Source: Moniliophthora roreri (taxonomy: Eukaryota; Basidiomycota; Agaricomycetes; Agaricales; Marasmiaceae). Taken from it: DNA of 64,000 bases. The translations under genes and the position numbers were made by a program. The notes under the pieces are model-generated. The model had not been told where the DNA came from and ran no database searches. It worked only from the letters and a program-made list of their open reading frames with translations. Within the stretch, counting starts at the first letter, position 1. The number at the start of each line of letters is the position of its first letter. Location of the stretch: assembly GCA_001466705.2 (NCBI GenBank), contig LATX02000199.1, positions 310,001 through 374,000 on the forward strand, written 5' to 3'. This document shows positions 56,438-64,000 of the stretch, in pieces.

Positions 56438-57828
56438 TCAGGCACATTCGACTGTATAATTCAAGTGGATATTGGATGTTGCCGAACCTCTGAACTCCAA
56501 AAAGCTCGAGCGATCCTCAATGTTCGGAACAACTGTCTCAATATTGACAGCCCACTTGTAATGACCCTTGGTCTGCAGGATGTCTATTCAGAGAAATTCG
56601 ACTAGCAGAAGGACTGAGAGTTTACCCTTTTATTATAGTTGAACCAGACGAAGCCATCGGCAGTATACGGTATCCTACCCTCAACTTGTAATGTACACGT
56701 TGAGACATCCATCTAAACATGTTGATTTTTTGAGAACGTCTCAAGAAACATAGTAGTATGACTGGAGCAACTCACATTGACGTGACACATTTCGCCTTCA
56801 GGCGCTTCATAGCGTAACTTCTGTTTCACTTCGGTGCTGTAGCTGGACGAAAAGCTTTCGATAGACACATAAGCAAGTTTTGAAAAAGATGGATGTCACG
56901 GATTCCTCACGTTCTTGTGTCCTCGTTCGTGATCTCTGCGCTGGCTGTGAACGAACTGGACACGTCTCCGACTCCTTCAAAACCAAGTTGCACGCCGATG
57001 GTGCTGGACAGTCCGATAGTTGCGACCTCTACACAAGGTAGTGCTCATCAGGTGCGACCAACGATAACGGTCTCATTTCACTTACGTGTGACTGTCAAAG
57101 ACGACTCAGATTTGAACCCGTTGGTTACTTCGAGCTCTACGTATCCAGAGGTGCCGACGGCTATGCCCTGACCCTCGACGTTCTGGGCCATACAATTTGG
57201 TTCGTCTAAAATTGCCATTTGTTAGCTGATTTTAGGGACCGACACAAATCCGCGTATCTTACCTGTCATTCGAACCGGGATGGGGTCGCCATTGACACAA
57301 ACGTGAGCAGGACGGTCCAGGTACTACACATTTCAAAAGTTGTAAGCGTGCACAGGCGGAAAAGAACAACGGGACGTACTTCCGGCGGGTTGGTCACAAT
57401 GTTGCGGGAACCTTTCCCATACTTCTCGTTGGCATGATTTTCAATGAGGCTCCACCCGGGAACTATATAGCGAACGGTATCAGCAAAAGTTTGATTGACG
57501 AAATGAAGGGTAATACGAACGCCTCTTGGCATCGTCGGCGCTCAACTGAGTGCAAAGTCCGGCTGCACGCCGCTCCGACTGAACAGTCGGACTATTGTCA
57601 ATCGGATAGGTTCCATATAGAGTCCCGTCGCTTTCGAATGCGAGGTACTGGCCAGCATCCTCATCGACAGCGATATCAGTCACAGTTCTGGGAAGCAATC
57701 TCGCCACTTCAGAGAAAGGCATGGCCGATACCCGCATGGCGACGAGGAGTAAAGCAACCTGGAGAATACGGTCAGTAATCATCGTGTATCGACATCGACG
57801 AGAATACCTTGATGCGGAAAGCAAACAT
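56438..57828 (-). CDS. Small secreted protein with aerolysin-like pattern
   Basis: A minus-strand gene with several small exons runs from an ATG at 57828 (first exon of 21 bases, then 57758 onward) to a TGA at 56438-56440. The N-terminus is hydrophobic with a likely signal cleavage after an Ala-rich stretch. The exons at about 57170-57070, 57050-56940, 56860-56780, 56690-56620 and 56580-56440 carry alternating Ser/Thr and hydrophobic residues, then a cysteine-containing segment and a short beta-rich end. That is the texture of aerolysin/ETX-MTX2-type beta-pore-forming proteins. This is inference from pattern, not a proven family match. The exon joint near 57500 is not settled. A lectin-like secreted protein without pore activity is an alternative. 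Purine-rich sequence and a TATA box lie upstream. Confidence 0.5.
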
Positions 57829-57839
57829 TGTGCGGACAG

Positions 57840-57895
57840 TTGAACAAAAAGAGGGAGAAAGAAAGAGGGGGAGAGAGAAAGAGAAAGAGAAGAGG
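57840..57895 (+). repeat. GA-rich low-complexity tract
   Basis: A run of GAGAAAGA-type words, read as a pyrimidine tract on the minus strand, lies directly upstream of the secreted-protein start. Such tracts are common in fungal promoters. Confidence 0.7.
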
Positions 57896-57960
57896 TTACT
57901 GTGAGGTAAGAAAGAGTGAAAGTATTCGTTTGATACTTTTACGCCATGCTCCCTCGCCAG

Positions 57961-57968
57961 CTTTTATA
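57961..57968 (-). promoter_or_regulatory. TATA box of the secreted-protein gene
   Basis: The minus-strand word TATAAAAG lies about 135 bases upstream of the ATG at 57828, followed by the pyrimidine tract. Confidence 0.45.
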
Positions 57969-60900
57969 GTTTGAACTACTCGTGGACCCCAGTTTCGAAA
58001 TGTCCGACCCTTTCCAGATAGTACTTGCAAAGCGCCTCATCTCCCGTTCTTCAACAGACTGTTGCCTGCCCAACACATTAAGGAGTAGACCCAGATTCCC
58101 ATGCCGTTGTGTCATACAAACCTTGTGCTGAAAATCAACGCCAAGGCTAGGTTCGTTTCACCAAAAATGCCTATAGTTTGATTCCAACTTGACAGCTCGA
58201 AGTGTGGTCGTCGTTGTATTGTGATAAGCGTGGCTGTCACTCAATTGAATCTCTGAAACTATCAGATGGTATCTGACAGCTCCTGACATTTTGACGCCAG
58301 TGGTTTTTTGATGCTGTCGAACAGCCGCCCAATGCAAAGCCTTGAGGAAGCGCCATCCTAGCCTTTGGGAGGAGAGATGCAGCATGTAACAGACAACTCA
58401 CCAGGTCAAAGCGACGGCATGCTAATTCAACCGTGTCAACCCATACGATACGTCATCCCCCTAGCTTCAAGTCGAGTTTCGGCGTCAAGTTGGAAGGTCA
58501 TGTCAGTATTGTTAGATGGAGGTCTGCGAGAACCCTACTTAGCTATAGCTATCTCTATTATGCAGCGAGATCACCATTACTTTTGTGAAGGACGAACAGT
58601 TGAAAAACTACAGCATCGCAGGTTTCGAGTTCGGCATTAGAGCGGGTCGATTAAAACTATTGGGAGCGCCCACAGATCGCGTTTAACTCGGTTCATTAGA
58701 GCTTCGTTGCGATGGCAGAATTAAAATATCAGAATATGAACGGGATTTAGGGCAGAAGTAAATTCACCTTGCGATCGTGTTATGCCCCGGAATGGAGAGA
58801 GAAGGGCTTCTGTGCTGAATTGAAAGCACTTCATGTTGCAAGGGACCTTGGCAAGTCACAACGAGGCAGTGGGCCAGTGGCTTTGAATTATGATCAGAGA
58901 ATCGCTTCATGGTGGCGCCTATCTTGTGTGTATGCGAATGCCTTGGTGCTTACTAGTTACAGCCCTCTTGTATTTTCTTTTGTATTAAGCAGGGGATGAC
59001 TAGCCCAACGAGATGTTACTGGCTGTCAACAAATCCACGAGAATCTGACACGCACCTGACATTTTCTGACGTCCGTCCGATCAACCCTGCTTAATGACTT
59101 TTTGTCGGGTCTCCAACTTGAAGCGTAACCAGACGGCTTGGAAAGGAAAAACTTGTGCCTTACGGTCCGTGCACAATTCGCCTCCAAAATTCCCCCTTTG
59201 CCCAAAATTTCCCCACGCTCACTTCTCTCTTTCTAACTACCACCATTCCCACTTCTCAACAGCTCCTGACACCCACTCCTTTTCCCCATTTGTATGGCTC
59301 TTTCACCGTCTCCAGCTGAAACTCGATGGTTCAAGATATGATGCAGGGAGTACTGACGTAGACCAGAGGTGAACTATGGTACAGTCGAGGTACGTGTACT
59401 ATTTACTTATCATTTTTGCTAAACTAAGGATAGTTCAACGCGTCAGGCACCTCGGAGGAAAACTCAGATGACGGTGCCGAATCACTTTCAACATACGGCT
59501 ATATGAGTGGTGTTCATAGTATGCGATTATGGGACAATTACGGAGTCGCTTACGCGTTGATTCTGGGATCGCTGGTAACGGGATAATCGTCATAGAATCG
59601 TCTGAATCTTGGACAGTCCGCTTCAACACACGCTTATTCGCCTCCGCTTTCTTTACATGAAAGGCGAGAAACCAGCGGTTTGGTGGGAAGACGGATAATC
59701 GTCAGCGACAGAAGCGAAGAAGCAACTCCCTTAGCGACTTCAGATCAGAATCGTGCCCATAATCGGCTACTCTGAACATCACTACTGTTATCCTTATACT
59801 AAACATTCTACGTGTTGCAGCTTGCCGTGTCGTTAGAGTGACGCTCTTCGTTTCAAGGGGTAGAAGGCTGTTGGAGTTGGGCAGAGGGCTCGGAGTCGGG
59901 GCAGAGGGTTAGAGCAGAGGCTATTGGTCACTCTTGTGGGCACAGTGGGAGTCTGAGATAGACAAGGTCCTTCGGTACGTAAGTTGTACTCAGTAGCACC
60001 TATAATGTATTCTAGTACCTCAGCAATATATACCTAATTATTAGACAACACCCAATCTTGTCTGATAACGTCGAATAACGCCCGATAAAACTTATGACAC
60101 ACAAGATTTAGAGTCACCCGGTACATTGCATCCTGGTTGAACACCTCGTCGAGGAATAGAAGATTCGGACTGGATGTTGACTAGTGCTATTCAATCCAGA
60201 GCCCCTCTCGCAGTCAAGTTTTCATGCGAGTATGAATCCTCGAAGCCTTGGACCAATAGATGGAATTGTTCCCCAGGCGGGTGGCATACTTGCCAAAAAC
60301 CTTCCTTTGAATCGTCTGAGATCTCCTAGTGCGCAGGACTCTAGTTTAAAATCTCGACGAGGGAAATAGAACTTATTCACAGCTCAAAATTCCCCGGGCA
60401 CCTATTCCAATTTCTCGCCTATTTATTGAATGCCTTGCTATGAACGGCGATGATGACAGTGACGGAAAGAAGATGGGCCTTCGCCGAAATTTTTACGCAA
60501 TCCCTCGGTGCATCTTTACCTCGAACCACCATCATCCACATGCTCAGCTCATCAGAGCTCATCCCGCTTCAAAATTTTATTTTATACCCTCCCAGGCTGT
60601 GTATCAAGGCTACAGGGCTGCGATATCCCCGCTGTTTCGTAAGTCGGGAGTAACGGGAGTCTCGGAATGAGGATGATGAACTGTTGAAGGTACGTGATGC
60701 CAGCCGATTTGTTCTCAAGCAACTCACTCATATTTTTAGCACCTTTCAGGGCATCCTTCCCCGATGTTCCAGGCATTTTCTTTTGCTGATATAGGCCGTG
60801 GAGCCCGTATTCGGGTTTTTCGCCTTTACCAATTAGCAGCAAAGCATGCTTCATTTCGTCACCTGCTGCTCGGACAACATTGCTCGGATTGCTCGGAGAT

Positions 60901-61245
60901 ACGGGAGAAGTATTCGAGAGGCCCAGGGACGCAAGTGTCAGAGTCAGTTGATTATCTTCCCCTCGATGATCATTTAAACTTATTCGTTTTTACAATTGAC
61001 TACTGCAGGCGTTAGAGCTGGTACTAAAGAAGCAAAGCTGAAATGGAGAGGAAGAGCCCACGAAAGCCTGACATGAGATCGGACATGAGGCGTATGAGGA
61101 GGGGTTAGAGGAGAGGTGAGCCGCACGGCTCTCGATCACAAGTTTCATCGGCTGACCTCCATCTCAATCATTCATCTATCATTCATAGCCCCTTTCGTGC
61201 CTCGACAGATATAAAGAAGAACGCTCATTGAGGGTCGTGCAGTCA
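57969..61245. other. Intergenic, no gene supported
   Basis: Frames on both strands stay below 95 codons and lack recognisable domains. A pyrimidine-rich stretch at about 59165-59300 looks promoter-like, but the following ATG (59294) reaches a stop after 15 codons. A minus-strand frame at 60582-60854 (KMPGTSGKDALKGAKNMSEL) is protein-like but unplaced. Tandem GGCAGAGGG-like words occur near 59880-59925. TATAAAG at 61210-61216 belongs to the esterase gene. Confidence 0.4.
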
Positions 61246-63419
61246 ATGAAGCTGACGCTCTTATCGCTCGCATTTCTACCACTGCTATGTCTGGCTCAAA
61301 CGACGGTTATTCCGATAACTCTCGACTGTGCGTCCTACTATACCTGCCTCCACTCATGACATCCCACAACTTACCTTCCCCATAGACGGAACATTCATCG
61401 GAATCAATAATCAGACGTCCAAAGTCATTTCATGGCGGGGCATACCCTATGCCGATCCGCCAGTAGGACACCTACGTTGGCGAGCAGCCGTATCACCTCC
61501 AACGAAGCATCTGGGAAAAGTTAATGCTACAAATGTATGCCTTACATCTCGAAGGTTTGGCTCACTAACTAATGCGTAGTCCAGTGGGGAGACGCCTGTA
61601 TCATAACGACAGCAACCCGGGTTGTCTCTGGACAGTCTGAGAACTGCTTATTCGCTAACGTGAGTAAAGGCTAGACGTCTCGCGTTTCCTCCTCCACTCA
61701 CATGCTCCTGTAGGTCTTCATGTCAGCGTCTACACCTCCAGATCCATCAGCAAAGCTTGGTGTGGTTCCATGGCGGCGGATATCAAGGAGGAAATACTCG
61801 CGAAGCCATTCCAGATATAACTTTGCAGACCAGTCTGGATGCGGGTAGACCATTCGTGTTCGTGTCCTTTGCGTATCGGTTGGGGCAGTTTGGATTCCTC
61901 GGTACGTCTACCTGCACCTCCCATTCTTGCCAGGTTTCTCATTCGGGATTTATGTAACAGCGGGTTCACCTCTCCAAAGAGACGGTCAATTGAACATTGG
62001 GCTTCAAGATCAAAGAGAGGCTTTGCGCTGGGTTCAGCGGTATATCAGCGTGTTCGGCGGAGACCCCAAGTCAGTCTAGCCATTTTCAATTACAGAAAAG
62101 ACCCCCCGAAAGGCTGATCTCTGTATCTAGCCGCGTGACGGTATGGGGACAATCAGCCGGAGCCGGATCGACATTACTCCATGTTGGTGCCTACTCAAAT
62201 TTACCTTCAATATAAAGCTCATCAAATCCATAGCTCATAGCCAATGGCGGAAACAATGAAAACCTCTTTATCGGAGCCATCGGTGATAGCCCAGCATTCA
62301 ACGCTATGCCGGCCTATAATGATCCTTACCTCGAAGACGTTTTCGAACAGTTTGCTTCCTTGGCGTATGTATCTCCCACCAAGTTACCTTGTCCTCCAAA
62401 CTGACAAAGATTCACGTATTAAGTGGATGCGATCCTAAAGCCCAGGACAAAGTCATGTCTTGCCTTCGCGGTTTGGAAGCAGGCACCATCGCATCGGCCG
62501 GTTCACGTCTAATCGGTTCCCGCAACTCGACTCTCTACGTGTTTGCACCCTACTTGGACGGAGAGTTCATCACGGAGCGGCCGAATCAAGCGTATGGAGT
62601 TTCAAAGAAGTTTGCTAGGGTGCCAGTGCTCTTTGGGTGAGTTGTTGCCCATTATTCAATGCTCACACACCTTTTATGTTGGTCCCTAACGAGACCGCAC
62701 CAAGTTCCAACACGAACGAAGGCGCAACATGGTCTGCACGTTTGCGTAACCCAGATGCCAATACGTCTATGCCTCACGCCACGCAAGATACTGTATACAA
62801 CTTCCTTCATGGACAGTATCCCTACCTCACAAAGGAATCGTTCGATAAGGCTGTCAAGTTGTACCCTATCGCGGATTATAATGGCAACTTTAGCCTGCAG
62901 GGACAACAGATGTATGGAGAGATGAGGTTTATATGTGCGGCGGAACTGATTACGAGTTCGTATGCTGGAGAAGGGTTGGAGGCGTATCGGTATCGGTGAG
63001 TCGCTCATCTACCCGTACAGATGGCCCAGTGTTGATCAGGAGATACCACTACTCATAGGTACAATAACCCGCATTTAGGTTCGAACCATCATGACGAGCT
63101 ACAAGCCTTTTTTGTCCCCTCCAAGCTAGCAAACCCAGCGGATTTAGAACTGTTCAAGGAGATGAGAGAGTCTTGGTCGTCGTTTGTGACGAATGATACA
63201 ACATTAACATCCGCTTGGCAGGTAAGCGAAACATCTTACCAACTGCCTCCCATGGAAACGCCGGTCTGACAACTCTTCACTTTATAGCCGGTTAGTGCTT
63301 CATCGTTGAAACGTCGATTGTTGCTTGACCCCAATGGGATTGCGATGGAGGATGTTCCAGGATCTCAGTCAGAGAGATGTGCATTTTGGAGTAGTGTAAG
63401 CGGGGAGCTGCGTACGTAG
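61246..63419 (+). CDS. Type-B carboxylesterase/lipase with one frameshift
   Basis: Eleven exons: 61246-61327, 61386-61534, 61585-61659, 61714-61901, 61961-62069, 62131-62186, 62241-62364, 62424-62636, 62705-62995, 63059-63221, 63288-63419. The start encodes a signal peptide (KLTLLSLAFLPLLCLAQ). The catalytic serine is in WGQSAGAGS, the acid in SNTNEG and the histidine in LGSNHHDEL, so the alpha/beta-hydrolase triad is complete. All introns join in phase except within exon 4. There the frame shifts by one base near 61759, just before the oxyanion-hole text VWFHGGGYQGG. The family normally has two or three more residues at that place. This would give a truncated protein unless the base is a consensus error. 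Secreted fungal members hydrolyse esters and lipids. I list it as a gene that may be a pseudogene. Confidence 0.85.
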
Positions 63420-63479
63420 GACAATTTTTGAATATGTACATAGAGAATAAAAAGAGATTCATCATCAATCAATCACTAG

Positions 63480-63562
63480 TGACCTCCGCAGTACTCGAAA
63501 CTGCAACCTTTTGGTACGCTTGGTAATCGAAGCCAAACGCGCTACCATTGCGCCAGGAAGCC
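63480..63562 (-). tRNA. tRNA-Arg (anticodon UCG) with 11-base intron
   Basis: Read on the minus strand, the sequence folds as a cloverleaf. The acceptor stem is GGCTTCC with GGAGGTC (two G-U type pairs), and the D arm is GCGC-AATGGTA-GCGC. The anticodon stem is TTTGG/CCAAA with loop CT-TCG-A. The T arm is a perfect GCAGT-TTCGAGT-ACTGC and the variable loop is AGGTT. Twelve bases separate position 37 from the 3' anticodon stem, so an 11-base intron is implied at the usual site after position 37. It lies 60 bases beyond the esterase stop, convergent with it. Confidence 0.88.
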
Positions 63563-64000
63563 ATGTGATTGCTGGTTCGAATGGATTATCTCAAGTTTTA
63601 TAACGTCTTACATGCAAGTAACAGTAGAGCCACTGTTTGCACCGAGTTGCACCAAGTAAATGGGAGGAAATATGAGCTGGTTTCGTGCTGCAAAGTACTC
63701 GAGCAGCGTGGATGGCGAGGTTAGTTCCTATCGGCAGCTCGGACCTGGGTTAGAAGATGTCCTTCCGGGAGCCTTGAGAACATTGCGGTGCGGTATTCAT
63801 GCTTGGAATTTGACGCAAATGACGGCAAGTATGAGGTAGAGGTCTGGAATGAAATCGACCTGGGTTAATTTCCGGGGTACAAGGACTCTGGGTAGCAGTT
63901 GCCAGATGACAGAGGGGGGAGAGGACGTTGGGTTCAAATCGACAGTCCTGTTCTAGTGATAAAATAACGCAGATTGTGATCCTAGCCGACGATCTTTGAG
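63563..64000. other. Right edge, no gene seen
   Basis: No supported coding region. The plus strand carries a GGTTCGAATGG word near 63573 that resembles part of a B box, but no second tRNA fold was found. Confidence 0.4.

Overview
The window looks like nuclear DNA of a mushroom-forming basidiomycete (Agaricomycetes). The reasons are genes split by many short GT-AG (a few GC-AG) introns of roughly 45-60 bases, TATA boxes close to start codons, and families typical of that class: HET-domain protein, F-box/LRR-type proteins, microsomal P450s of the kind usually auto-annotated as O-methylsterigmatocystin oxidoreductase-like, a secreted haem peroxidase, a type-B carboxylesterase, an arylsulfatase, and a hypothetical protein family expanded in Agaricomycetes. 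The genus cannot be named from the sequence alone.

Layout. 0-9 kb: a conserved core gene (DHH1-type DEAD-box helicase), a GT32-like glycosyltransferase, a HET-domain gene, then the 3' part of a broken arylsulfatase on the minus strand that stops at a palindrome-rich insert. 9-12 kb: repeats and decayed sequence, including a 103-bp direct duplication next to the only N. 12-18.5 kb: an F-box-like gene and a complete 14-exon insulin-degrading-enzyme (M16) gene, whose middle 2.4 kb is almost devoid of CpG. 18.5-36 kb: gene-poor, with two copies of a 1.6-kb repeat, a small membrane-protein gene, the agaricomycete hypothetical family member, an F-box gene and gene relics. 37-44.5 kb: a GATA zinc-finger factor, an intact F-box gene and a damaged peroxidase gene. 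44.9-52 kb: a P450 block, with a Mutator-like miniature element just upstream of the first P450, two tail-to-tail P450 paralogues with matching 15-exon structures, and a decayed third copy. 53.9-64 kb: a hAT-like non-autonomous element, an NmrA/isoflavone-reductase-like gene, a small secreted protein with an aerolysin-like pattern, a carboxylesterase carrying one frameshift, and an intron-containing tRNA-Arg.

How the parts relate. There is no operon logic here. Housekeeping genes (DHH1, insulin-degrading enzyme, tRNA) are scattered among fast-evolving accessory genes (HET, F-box, P450, peroxidase, esterase, secreted protein). Much of the accessory set is damaged: the sulfatase and third P450 are clearly dead, the peroxidase has two lesions, and the esterase and one F-box gene each have one frame change that could also be a consensus error. 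The P450 pair plus relic records local inverted duplication. The best candidate for something new is the sharply bounded CpG desert inside the M16 protease gene.
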